Translations under genes and position numbers: made by a program
In this document: positions 24,956-33,045 of the stretch, one piece after another
How positions within the stretch are numbered: position 1 is the first letter of the stretch
How the letters are laid out: every line of letters starts with the position of its first letter
Source: Pseudoneobacillus sp052180215
GTDB lineage: Bacteria > Bacillota > Bacilli > Bacillales > Cytobacillaceae
Direction of reading: 5' to 3'
NCBI RefSeq assembly: GCF_052180215.1
Contig: NZ_CP197471.1
Span: 3,806,001-3,870,000 of the forward strand
Length of the DNA stretch: 64,000 nucleotides
The notes under the pieces: model-generated
The model's input: the letters and a program-made list of their open reading frames with translations, nothing else
The model's database searches: none
Told to the model about the DNA's origin: nothing

Positions 24956-25813
24956 GTGGCGGAACCGGTCCATATCATAATTCGGACATTTGTTTTTATA
25001 GCATTTCTCATTTTAATCACAAAAATAGTTGGAAAAAAACAAATTTCTGAAATCTCCTTTTTCGAATATGTTTCAGGAATTACAATCGGTAGCATTGCCG
25101 GTGAAGTGATTATGGGACTTGAAAGGCATATTATGTACGGCATCATCTCCATACTTATTTTTGGATTTGTAACGGTCTTTGTTGATATTACCTCTCTTAA
25201 GAGTAAAAAATTTAGGGATCTCATTGAAGGCTCGGGAACGGTTTTAATTAAAGGTGGAAAAATCCAAGAAGAAAATTTAAAAAGAGAGCGATTTTCAACC
25301 GATGAGCTTGCTTCCTTACTTCGTCGTCAAAATGTGTTTAAAGCGGCAGATGTTGAATTTGCTGTATTAGAGCCAACAGGTGATATTAGTGTTTTATTAA
25401 AAAAGGAAAACAGACCCTTAACACCAAAAGACCTTCAATTAGTAGTGGCTCCTGAAAAAGAACCGCAAACGATTATTATGGATGGACAAATCAATAATGA
25501 TGCGATGGCACAGGCAGGAAAAACCCGTGAATGGCTGAATACAGAATTAGCTAAATTAAATGTCACTGTTGAAAATGTATTCTTTGGGCAAATTGACTCC
25601 TACGGCGAACTAACCGTAGATTTATATGATGATCAGATTCAGGTTCCTTCGCCACAACAGCGTCCACTATTAAATGCGATGTTAAAAAAATGTCAGGCTG
25701 ACCTTGAACTTTTTTCATTAGAAACCAATTCCGAAAGTGCTAAAAAAATGTACACCAAAAATGCAAAACGAGTCCAGGAAGCCATTCAAAAGCTAGAGCC
25801 GTTTTTAAATTAA
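24956..25813 (+). CDS. DUF421 membrane protein with a C-terminal DUF1657-like domain
   Basis: 285 residues. Three N-terminal helices (~5-85) with the family motif TKIVGKKQISEISFFEYVSGITIGSIA are followed by the YetF/DUF421 cytosolic domain (~90-215). The last ~50 residues (LNAMLKKCQADLELFSLETN ... VQEAIQKLEPFL) repeat the DUF1657 pattern, so the two small genes upstream look like free versions of this tail. GTG start with TAGGTG ~6 nt before it. YetF-type proteins occur in spore membranes; transport or germination roles are inferred. Confidence 0.85.
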   Translation: MAEPVHIIIRTFVFIAFLILITKIVGKKQISEISFFEYVSGITIGSIAGEVIMGLERHIMYGIISILIFGFVTVFVDITSLKSKKFRDLIEGSGTVLIKGGKIQEENLKRERFSTDELASLLRRQNVFKAADVEFAVLEPTGDISVLLKKENRPLTPKDLQLVVAPEKEPQTIIMDGQINNDAMAQAGKTREWLNTELAKLNVTVENVFFGQIDSYGELTVDLYDDQIQVPSPQQRPLLNAMLKKCQADLELFSLETNSESAKKMYTKNAKRVQEAIQKLEPFLN

Positions 25814-25818
25814 AAAAA

Positions 25819-25991
25819 AGCTGTTTTCGTATAGTTTTTCGTTTTCGTAAAAATCCCTAAAGCCGGATTTTTACAGGCTCTCTTAATAAGTGCTCAGCTC
25901 TTTTCTTATTATTCATATGAGTTCATCACCCTATATGCTGAAATACCTATTTTATTAGTCACAAAAAGCAACCAAGTTTCAGAAAAGAGCC
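25819..25991 (+). repeat. 173-bp MITE-like element, copy 2
   Basis: AGCTGTTTTCGTATA ... CAGAAAAGAGCC, with the same internal GTAAAAATCC/GGATTTTTAC hairpin and the same length as copy 1. Inserted just after the DUF421 stop codon; A-runs flank both ends. Confidence 0.85.
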
Positions 25992-25997
25992 AAAAAA

Positions 25998-26044
25998 AAC
26001 ACAACATATCCATTCGTTTTTAACGATTTGAATATGTTGTGTTT
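25998..26044. terminator. terminator of the M23 hydrolase gene
   Basis: AACACAACATAT ... ATATGTTGTGTT stem with T8 on the minus strand, 10 nt after the gene. Confidence 0.88.
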
Positions 26045-26054
26045 AAATGTGTTT

Positions 26055-27302
26055 TTACAACGGAATATAATTAGCTGGATTTACAGCATTTGATTTTGCG
26101 TCATTCCAAGGTCCCTTATGGATTTCGAAGTGTAAATGTTGACCTGTAGAATCACCTGTATTACCCATTATACCGATTTGCTGACCTTGTCTAACAACGG
26201 CACCCTCTCCAACCATACGAGTACTCATATGGGCATAGACGGTTGTATAGATTTGACCATCAATGGAGTGGGAAATAAATACACAATTCCCATAACTGCT
26301 TGAATAATAAGATCGAATAACGACCCCATCTGCTGCAGCCCAGATTGGAACATCCGCGCGATTGGCAATATCAGATCCATAATGAACGGTTCCCCAGCGT
26401 GCACCAAACCCAGAAGTATACACCCCGTTTGCTGGTCTAATAAATTTCCCATTAGAAACAGGTGGAGTATAGGTTTGTCCTTTTTTCGCCGCTTCTCGTT
26501 TTTGTCTTTCAATTTCAGCAATACGTGCTTTCTCTAATTGAATTGCCTTTTGAATCGCTCTTGCTTGAGCAGCTAAGAGCTCTTCTTTCTCTTTAGACTC
26601 TAACAGATACTCTTCTACTTCTTTTTCCTGTTCCTTTAATGAAGCCATTAACTTATCTTTTTCAGCTTTTTGAGCAATTAGCTTCACTCTCATTTGTTCT
26701 AAATCTTTTTTCATGTTTTCAAGATTCGAGAGTTTTTCTTGCACTTCAGTTTTCTTTGTTTCAAGCAGTTCTTTATCTTCTTGGTGTTTCTTTAAAATAT
26801 CTTGGTCTGCCTCCATAATCGTGGCAACAGCGCTCATCCGATCAATAAAATCACTAAATGAATGAGCACCCATTAATACGTCTATGTAGCTTACCATCCC
26901 ACCCGTTTCTTGGAAGTTACGGGCTCTATCTTTCAAAAGTTCATTGCGCTTGGCAATTCGCTCTTCTAATTCTTTAATTTCTACTTTTAATTGTTCAATT
27001 TCTTTGTTTGTAGCATCAATTTGTTGGTTTTTTTCCTGAATTTTATTTTCCGTATCCGTAGTGGCCATATCGATACGTTTCATTTCTGCTCGTACCTTTG
27101 ATTGTTCACCCTGTATACGGTCAATTTCATCATTTGCCTTTTTTATTTCAGATTCTACACTATTACGTTCATTAGATACTTTATTTTTTTGACTATTTAA
27201 GTTTGATAGTTTACTAGCTAGTGCGTCAGTTGGAGCCCCTGCTATTAAACCACTAGCACCAATCATTGCGGCAACTATGACCATCGATAAAGTTCGTTTC
27301 AT
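26055..27302 (-). CDS. M23 peptidoglycan hydrolase with coiled coil (EnvC/PcsB-like), FtsEX partner
   Basis: 415 residues: signal peptide (AGAPTDALA cleavage region), long coiled coil (~28-260), then an M23 domain. Zinc ligands HYGSD and HLHFE and the catalytic YAHMS are present, so unlike EnvC it should be an active endopeptidase. It is encoded directly downstream of ftsEX, whose product activates coiled-coil hydrolases across the membrane (EnvC in E. coli, PcsB in streptococci, CwlO in B. subtilis). The partner assignment is from context. Confidence 0.88.
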   Translation of the reverse strand: MKRTLSMVIVAAMIGASGLIAGAPTDALASKLSNLNSQKNKVSNERNSVESEIKKANDEIDRIQGEQSKVRAEMKRIDMATTDTENKIQEKNQQIDATNKEIEQLKVEIKELEERIAKRNELLKDRARNFQETGGMVSYIDVLMGAHSFSDFIDRMSAVATIMEADQDILKKHQEDKELLETKKTEVQEKLSNLENMKKDLEQMRVKLIAQKAEKDKLMASLKEQEKEVEEYLLESKEKEELLAAQARAIQKAIQLEKARIAEIERQKREAAKKGQTYTPPVSNGKFIRPANGVYTSGFGARWGTVHYGSDIANRADVPIWAAADGVVIRSYYSSSYGNCVFISHSIDGQIYTTVYAHMSTRMVGEGAVVRQGQQIGIMGNTGDSTGQHLHFEIHKGPWNDAKSNAVNPANYIPL

Positions 27303-27456
27303 TTCCGATTTCTCCTTTCCACTTCAACAGTTGTACAGGTAAATCGTGGATGTTTGTTTTTTTTATTTAGGATGGTTATTTCAACCCTAGGCTTGTCCAA
27401 TTTTTACACATATGTAGAGAAAGGACATTTGGAAAACATCCTTTCTCTAAGTCATG

Positions 27457-28350
27457 TTATATTTTTAAAAACTTTCTCACGGACATTAAACTTCCCCAAA
27501 CTCCAATTAAAGCTCCTAGTGCAACGAGTACAAATGAAACTTGATAAATGAATGGGTCGAATGGGATCAGTTGCATAAAGTTGCCCTGTAGTTTAGGTTC
27601 AAGATAATCGTATAAATAATAATAAGCTGAGGATACAACTAAAATCGGAACAACCGCACCTAGAATACCTAACCATAAGCCTTCAAGGAAAAAGGGCCAG
27701 CGGATAAAAGAGTTTGTTGCTCCTACTAATCTCATAATCTGTATTTCTCTTCGACGTGCAACTATCGTAATTTTAATCGTATTAGAAATAAGGAACATGG
27801 CTGTAAAAAGTAATCCAATAATGAGGGCTAGGCCGACATTTCGGCTGGCACCAATAAATTTAAACAACTTTTCCACTTGACCTTGTCCATATTTTACTTT
27901 TGCCGCATAATCTAATTTTTCAATTTGCTTGGCTACTTTCATCGTGTCAGTAGGCTTTTTCGTTTTAACAATGAAAACATCATTCAAAGGATTATCCTGT
28001 TCAAACAGTTTAAAAGCTTTTCCTTCCTCACCAAGACTGTTTATCAAATTATCTAATTCCTTCTCTTTTGAAGAATAGAGAATCGATTTCACCTCAGGGA
28101 TTTGGTCAATTTTCTGCTTTAATGCCTGCTGATCCTTATCGTTTGCGGCCACATCAATATGAACGCGAATCACAACATCCTCTTCAATGTTTTTCGCTAC
28201 TTGATTTAAGTTCATCATAATCACGAAAAAGACTCCAACTAGGATTAGTGTCACTGTTACGGCACTAACGGAAGCAAAGGTCATCCAACCATTACGAGCC
28301 AAGCTTTTTAAACTTTCTCTCGTATGACGGCCAAGAGTTCTAATTTTCAT
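27457..28350 (-). CDS. ftsX: cell division ABC permease FtsX
   Basis: 297 residues, four membrane helices with a large extracellular loop (~50-165) between TM1 and TM2 that docks the hydrolase. ATG 28350 (MKIRTLGRHTRESLKSL) matches the family start and overlaps the ftsE stop by 11 nt (ATGAAAATTAG), with GAGGTGATT upstream. Works with FtsE to gate peptidoglycan hydrolysis. Confidence 0.95.
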   Translation of the reverse strand: MKIRTLGRHTRESLKSLARNGWMTFASVSAVTVTLILVGVFFVIMMNLNQVAKNIEEDVVIRVHIDVAANDKDQQALKQKIDQIPEVKSILYSSKEKELDNLINSLGEEGKAFKLFEQDNPLNDVFIVKTKKPTDTMKVAKQIEKLDYAAKVKYGQGQVEKLFKFIGASRNVGLALIIGLLFTAMFLISNTIKITIVARRREIQIMRLVGATNSFIRWPFFLEGLWLGILGAVVPILVVSSAYYYLYDYLEPKLQGNFMQLIPFDPFIYQVSFVLVALGALIGVWGSLMSVRKFLKI

Positions 28351-29026
28351 AGCCGTAATCACCTCTTTGTTGGTCACGAACAATTTTTCCACCCTCGATG
28401 GCAATAACGCGGTGTTTGATTGTGTTGACGATTTCTCTGTTGTGGGTGGCCATCACAACGGTTGTACCTCTGGTATTGATTTCTTCAAAAATATTCATAA
28501 TTTCCCATGAAGTCTCTGGGTCCAAGTTACCAGTTGGCTCATCGGCAATTACTACCTTTGGAGAGTTTACAATCGAACGTGCAATGGAAATCCGTTGCTG
28601 TTCTCCACCTGATAACTCTGTTGGGAAGACGCGTGCTTTATGCTTTAAATTAACAAGCTCAAGTGTTTCCATAACTGCTTTTTTAATGTACTTAGGGTTT
28701 TCTTCAATTACTTCTAGCGTAAACGCTACATTTTCATAGACTGTTAGCTTTGGCAACAGCTTAAAATCTTGGAATACCACACCAATATTTCGGCGTAATA
28801 ATGGTACCTTTTTCGGTCTAAGCTTGGAAAGGTTAACACCATTGATAATGATATTTCCAGATGTTGGAATTTCTTCGCGGTACATCATTTTAATAAACGT
28901 TGATTTACCAGCACCACTTGGGCCAACCACATAAACAAATTCACCTTGCTTAATATGAACATCAATCCCATTAACCGCTCTTACGCCGTTTGGGTACTGT
29001 TTATAAACATCTTGCATTTCTATCAT
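28340..29026 (-). CDS. ftsE: cell division ABC ATPase FtsE
   Basis: 228 residues. Walker A GPSGAGKS at 35-42, signature LSGGEQQR, Walker B VVIADEPTG, H-loop ATHNREIV. It energises FtsX. AAGGTGA precedes ATG; the C-terminus overlaps ftsX. The 426-bp gap upstream, up to cccB, holds the 21-nt motif array at 29296 and the cccB terminator, and no gene I can see. Confidence 0.96.
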   Translation of the reverse strand: MIEMQDVYKQYPNGVRAVNGIDVHIKQGEFVYVVGPSGAGKSTFIKMMYREEIPTSGNIIINGVNLSKLRPKKVPLLRRNIGVVFQDFKLLPKLTVYENVAFTLEVIEENPKYIKKAVMETLELVNLKHKARVFPTELSGGEQQRISIARSIVNSPKVVIADEPTGNLDPETSWEIMNIFEEINTRGTTVVMATHNREIVNTIKHRVIAIEGGKIVRDQQRGDYGYEN

Positions 29027-29295
29027 TTATAATCACCTTATGGGTATTAAGTATTTTTGTTTCGACATTTTTTGCATCAGGAAAAATAAAATGACAATAG
29101 CCTGCACCTTTTTAGCGCACAAAACCATTATAACATCATAATCTGACAAAATAACCGCCAAAAATATTACAGTTTCTTTTCAATATTGTCGAAAAGTGGA
29201 AATGAAACCCTCTCCTACCAATGATATAAGGGGAAATCGGGACTTTTTTCTCTAGAAATTTTTATTTCGATAAACGCGCGATGCCAGTCTAAAGT

Positions 29296-29389
29296 GTCTG
29301 ATAAATTGAAAAAGTAGTCCGATAAATGAAAATAGTTGTCCGATAAGTTCCCATAAAGTGTCCGATAAATTTCATACTGTGTCCGATAA
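29296..29389. repeat. 21-nt-period motif array, locus 2 (five units)
   Basis: GTCCGATAA (first unit GTCTGATAA) starts at 29296, 29317, 29338, 29360 and 29381: steps 21, 21, 22, 21 nt. The spacers differ. In reverse complement the motif is TTATCGGAC, the sister form of locus 1's TTATCCGAC. Located between ftsE and cccB. Confidence 0.88.
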
Positions 29390-29412
29390 AATGAGATCGA
29401 CAGTTTTAAAAA

Positions 29413-29445
29413 ATAAAAAAAACGCCCTGTACTAAACAGAGCGTT
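29413..29445 (-). terminator. cccB terminator
   Basis: AACGCTCTG ... CAGGGCGTT (one G·U) followed by T8 on the minus strand. Confidence 0.88.
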
Positions 29446-29452
29446 AAAGATA

Positions 29453-29776
29453 TTATTTCTTTGAAGCTAACCATTCAGCAACAGCTGAAGCTTCTTCACC
29501 TTTTAATAGTCCACCAGGCATACCGCCACGACCATTTAAAATCGTGTTTTCAATTTCTTCTTTTGATAAACGAGAGCCTACATCACTAATTTTTGGTGCT
29601 GCCCCACCGCCATTTAAGCCTTCACCATGGCAAGTTGAACATTTTTGTGCGGTAATTTTTTCGGCATCAACTGTATCTCCGCCAGCAGCTTGGTCATCTC
29701 CGCCGCCGCCCCCACAAGCAGCTAAAGCTAACACTAAACCAGTTCCCATTACTAATCCTAGAAGCTTCTTTTTCAC
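29453..29776 (-). CDS. cccB: cytochrome c-551 lipoprotein
   Basis: 107-residue small c-type cytochrome. A lipobox LAAC at the signal peptide end anchors it to the outer face of the membrane; CSTCH binds heme covalently and the Met in GGMPGG is the likely sixth ligand. It carries electrons to the terminal oxidase. GTG start with AAGGGGG upstream. Position next to ftsE matches B. subtilis cccB. Confidence 0.95.
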   Translation of the reverse strand: MKKKLLGLVMGTGLVLALAACGGGGGDDQAAGGDTVDAEKITAQKCSTCHGEGLNGGGAAPKISDVGSRLSKEEIENTILNGRGGMPGGLLKGEEASAVAEWLASKK

Positions 29777-29831
29777 AAGGATCCCCCTTAGAGTTAAAAT
29801 ATGGTATAACTACCTAAATATTATATCAATG

Positions 29832-30704
29832 TTACGGACGTTTGAAACCCTCACCTAGCACCTCTGAGGCGTCCATAACGACGATAAACGCAGTCGGGTC
29901 AATGCTTTTCACTAATTGTTTCAATTTTGTGAACTCCGTTTGATCGACCACACACATCAGAATAGGTCTCTCATGGTCCGTATAACCACCATATGCTGAT
30001 AGTTTTGTCACACCACGGTCTATTTTATTCAAAATTCCTTCTTGAATTTCTGCTTGCTGGTTCGAAATAATCATCGTCATCTTGGATCGCCCTAATCCAA
30101 CCTGAACAAGGTCAATGGTTTTTGTCGTAACATATAAAGCAATGAGAGCGTAAAGACCACGTTCGATATCAAATACAATGGCCGCCGATAACACAATAAG
30201 ACCATCGATGATAGCGACACATGTCCCTAGTGTTAAGCCTGTATACTTATTAATAATTTGCGCGGCAAGGTCTGTACCGCCTGTTGAGGCTTTTCCGCGA
30301 AAAACTAATCCAAGTCCTAACCCAACTCCAATGCCTCCAAAAAGAGCTCCTAAAAGAGGCTCCATGGTCCACGGCTCTAGATTTTTTGTCGATAAAACGA
30401 TAAATGGAAGAAAAATGGTTCCAACCAATGTTTTAATTCCAAAATGTTTCCCAAGTAAAAGTACTCCCGCTATAAAAAGTGGAATATTAAATGCCCATTG
30501 CACATAGGCAGGTTCCCAGCCTACTACCGAATCTAAAATGGTACTAATCCCGCTAACCCCTCCAGAAGCAATCCGATTTGGCAACAAAAACACATTAAAA
30601 GCAATACCAATCACGGCCGAGCCAGCTAATATGTATAAATATTCAGATATCCATTCTATCTTTGGATGAAGCTGAAGTTGAAAAAAGCCTCGTTTTCGTT
30701 TCAT
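29832..30704 (-). CDS. yvjA: YitT-family membrane protein YvjA (DUF161/DUF2179)
   Basis: 290 residues: five to six membrane helices (~18-190, with GGVSGISTIL and GKASTGGTDLAAQI glycine-rich motifs) and a C-terminal cytosolic DUF2179 domain (~215-285). Transport function is suspected for the family but unproven. ATG 30704 has AAGGGG 9 nt upstream; the ATG at 30713 abuts the SD. Confidence 0.88.
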   Translation of the reverse strand: MKRKRGFFQLQLHPKIEWISEYLYILAGSAVIGIAFNVFLLPNRIASGGVSGISTILDSVVGWEPAYVQWAFNIPLFIAGVLLLGKHFGIKTLVGTIFLPFIVLSTKNLEPWTMEPLLGALFGGIGVGLGLGLVFRGKASTGGTDLAAQIINKYTGLTLGTCVAIIDGLIVLSAAIVFDIERGLYALIALYVTTKTIDLVQVGLGRSKMTMIISNQQAEIQEGILNKIDRGVTKLSAYGGYTDHERPILMCVVDQTEFTKLKQLVKSIDPTAFIVVMDASEVLGEGFKRP

Positions 30705-30975
30705 ATATGACATCCCCTTATGTACTTGAATAGCCTATTTTTGGTTCTCTTTTGGTAAAAATTAGTAGTATTTTTTCAAAAAATCCTCTATGTATTCATT
30801 TTTCACCGAGAGTGAGTATAGCACGGGGCTTGTTGTGTGTAAATAACATTAGACTAACGTATTAAAGGGTTAAATAATTCTGGGTTTCTTTGGCTTAGGG
30901 TGTGATAGGGAAAGGCGTTTTATCCTTATTTCAGAGAGAGAGTATTTTAAGTCATAACAACCCAAACATTTATGC

Positions 30976-30981
30976 TATAAT
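30976..30981 (+). promoter_or_regulatory. extended -10 promoter element for the heptad-repeat gene
   Basis: TGCTATAAT, a consensus extended -10, 23 nt before the start codon at 31004. Confidence 0.5.
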
Positions 30982-31003
30982 TTTTGAAAAAGGAGGTGAG
31001 GAA

Positions 31004-31579
31004 ATGGAGAAATTATTGCAAGAGTTAATGGAGCAAATGAATAATGGTTTTTCAAAGATAGATAAAAGATTTGATAAGCTTGAAGTCCGTATGGATGGGC
31101 TGGAACAAAAAGTGGACAAGCTCGAAGTTCGTTTTGATGGGCTGGATCAAAAAGTGGACAACCTTGAAGTTCGTTTTGACGGACTTGATCAAAAAGTGGA
31201 CAACCTTGAAGTTCGTTTTGACGGGCTGGATCAAAAAGTGGACAAGCTTGAAGTTTGTTTTGATGGGCTGGATCAAAAAGTGGACAAGCTTGAAGTTCGT
31301 TTTAACGGACTTGATCAAAAAGTGGACAACCTTGAAGTTCGTTTTGATGGGCTGGATCAAAAAGTGGACGGACTCGAAGTTCGTTTTGATGGGCTGGATC
31401 AAAAAGTGGACAAGTTAGAAGGCAAGGTAGATAAACTAGATATGAGCATTGTTCGATTAGAACAAAAGGTTGACGATAACACTACCGAGTTCCGCAGTCA
31501 TTTTAAATACATTGAAGATAAACTTGATATTCATCAATCCAATTTTGACATCGTCGCCAACAAATTAAAACTTCACTAG
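31004..31579 (+). CDS. coiled-coil protein with 42-nt tandem repeats
   Basis: 191 residues. After a short head (MEKLLQELMEQMNNGFSKID) come eight near-identical 14-residue units of the form KLEVRFDGLDQKVD, then a diverged tail. Fourteen residues are two heptads, so the whole protein should form a long parallel coiled coil. No signal peptide or membrane helix. AAGGAGGTGAGG precedes ATG 31004; the frame is open upstream without an SD. Repeats are nearly identical at DNA level, which suggests recent expansion by slippage. Function unknown. Confidence 0.8.
   Translation: MEKLLQELMEQMNNGFSKIDKRFDKLEVRMDGLEQKVDKLEVRFDGLDQKVDNLEVRFDGLDQKVDNLEVRFDGLDQKVDKLEVCFDGLDQKVDKLEVRFNGLDQKVDNLEVRFDGLDQKVDGLEVRFDGLDQKVDKLEGKVDKLDMSIVRLEQKVDDNTTEFRSHFKYIEDKLDIHQSNFDIVANKLKLH
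31078..31419 (+). repeat. 42-nt tandem repeat inside the coiled-coil gene
   Basis: Eight units of about 42 nt (AAGCTTGAAGTTCGTTTTGA ... GATCAAAAAGTGGAC). Mostly synonymous or K/N/G changes at the first residue separate the units. Because the repeat lacks stops, two other frames are also open. Confidence 0.9.
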
Positions 31580-31630
31580 CCCCTGATTTTACCTCTAGGC
31601 AAAGTAAATGAATAAATCCCAAATAATAAC

Positions 31631-31673
31631 AGCCTTTGCCAAATTTCTATGATGGCAAAGGCTCTTATTTTTT
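31631..31673. terminator. terminator of the heptad-repeat gene
   Basis: AGCCTTTGCC ... GGCAAAGGCT followed on the plus strand by CTTATTTTTT; it may also serve prfB on the minus strand, where the T-run is weaker. Confidence 0.8.
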
Positions 31674-32773
31674 ACGCTAATCGAGATCTTAAATAAGCAT
31701 TAATAAAGTTATCCAAATCCCCGTCCATTACTGCTTGAACGTTTCCACTTTCCGTGTTGGTACGATGGTCTTTGACCATGGAGTAGGGATGGAAAACATA
31801 GGAGCGGATTTGACTTCCCCAACCGATTTCTTTCTGCTCACCACGGATTTCGAGTAATTGCTTTTCTTTTTCTTCAATTTCTCGTTGATATAGCTTCGCT
31901 TTTAACATTTTCATCGCTTGTTCACGATTTTTAATTTGCGAACGTTCTGTTTGACATGTAACCACAACACCAGTTGGAGTATGGGTAATTCGAACGGCGG
32001 AGTCTGTCGTGTTGATATGCTGTCCACCGGCACCACTTGCACGATACGTGTCAATTTTCAAATCCTCGGTGCGAATGTCGATTTCGATTTCGTCGTTGAA
32101 CTCAGGCATAATCTCACAGGAAACGAATGATGTGTGGCGACGGCCAGACGCATCGAATGGTGAGATACGTACAAGTCGGTGAACTCCTTTTTCCGCTTTT
32201 AAATAACCGTAGGCATTATGACCTTTAATTAAAAGTGTTACACTCTTGATTCCTGCCTCGTCACCTGGTAAATAATCGAGTGTCTCGACCTTAAAACCAC
32301 GTTTTTCTGCCCATCGTGTATACATGCGCAGAAGCATCGAACCCCAGTCCTGAGACTCTGTACCACCTGCACCTGGATGCAACTCCAGAATGGCATTATT
32401 TTTATCATAAGGCTCGCTTAAAAGCATTTGCAGTTCATATTCATTGAGACGCTCTACAAGCTCTTTTAATTCAGCTTCTAGGTCCTCCTGAAGCTCCGCA
32501 TCTTGCTCTTCTTTCACCAACTCAAAGGTAAGCTCAAGGTTCTCCTGAGATTCACTTAAAGAATGATATTCATGCACTTGGTCTTTTAATGCGTTTGACT
32601 CATTGATATACGTTTGGGCCTTTTGCTGATCATTCCAGAAATCAGGCTGAAGCATGATGTCATCTAACTCAGCAATACGAGCCTCTTTATTTTCAAGGTC
32701 AAAGAGACCCCCTAAAGTCTGCTAATTTTTTAGCTGTTTTTTCTAGTTCATTACGAATTTCTGCTAATTCCAT
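31672..32773 (-). CDS. prfB: peptide chain release factor 2, with programmed +1 frameshift
   Basis: 366-residue RF2 that reads UGA/UAA stops. The first 24 codons run from ATG 32773 to an in-frame TGA (32701-32699) at codon 25; the site is AGGGGG-TCT-CTT-TGA-C, with the internal SD-like AGGGGG and the slippery CTT that drive +1 slippage in RF2 genes. After the shift, frame resumes at GAC (32700). SPF (RISPFDAS), which selects UGA, and the GGQ loop (GAGGQHINTTDSAVR) are intact. GAGGTGA precedes ATG. The frameshift provides autoregulation. Confidence 0.97.
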
Positions 32774-32922
32774 ACCAGTCACCTCGGGAAACTTTTTCAT
32801 ATTTATTATATCGACCAGAAATCAATTGGTCATACATTGAATGTATTTGCGTTTTTTGAACTTCACTCTAAAACGCATAAAAAGAGAGTCGGCAAGAGCT
32901 GAAAAAGCTTTGCTGGCTCCCT

Positions 32923-33024
32923 CTTTAACGCACTAACGCAACGGGGGTCAGACCCCCGGCACGATAACGCTTTATCGCACTACTGTGGTGGGGGTCTGAC
33001 CCCCGGGGCTTTAAAGTGGTAAAG
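32923..33024. repeat. GGGGGTC palindromic element, locus C (double)
   Basis: CTTTAACGCACTAACGCA-ACGGGGGTCAGACCCCCGG, a GATAACGC..TTATCGC spacer, a second GGTGGGGGTCTGACCCCC core and GGGGCTTTAAAGTGG. It lies between prfB and the secA 3' end, with the same double layout as locus A. Confidence 0.85.
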
Positions 33025-33045
33025 CGCGCTCCACTCTAGTTACTT

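Noticed and set aside
31052..31418. Two further long frames overlapping the heptad-repeat gene
   Set aside because: They are by-products of a stop-free 42-nt repeat; neither has an SD or extends beyond the repeat.
32699..32701. prfB nonsense mutation
   Set aside because: It is the conserved programmed +1 frameshift of RF2 genes, with SD-like AGGGGG and CTT-TGA-C.
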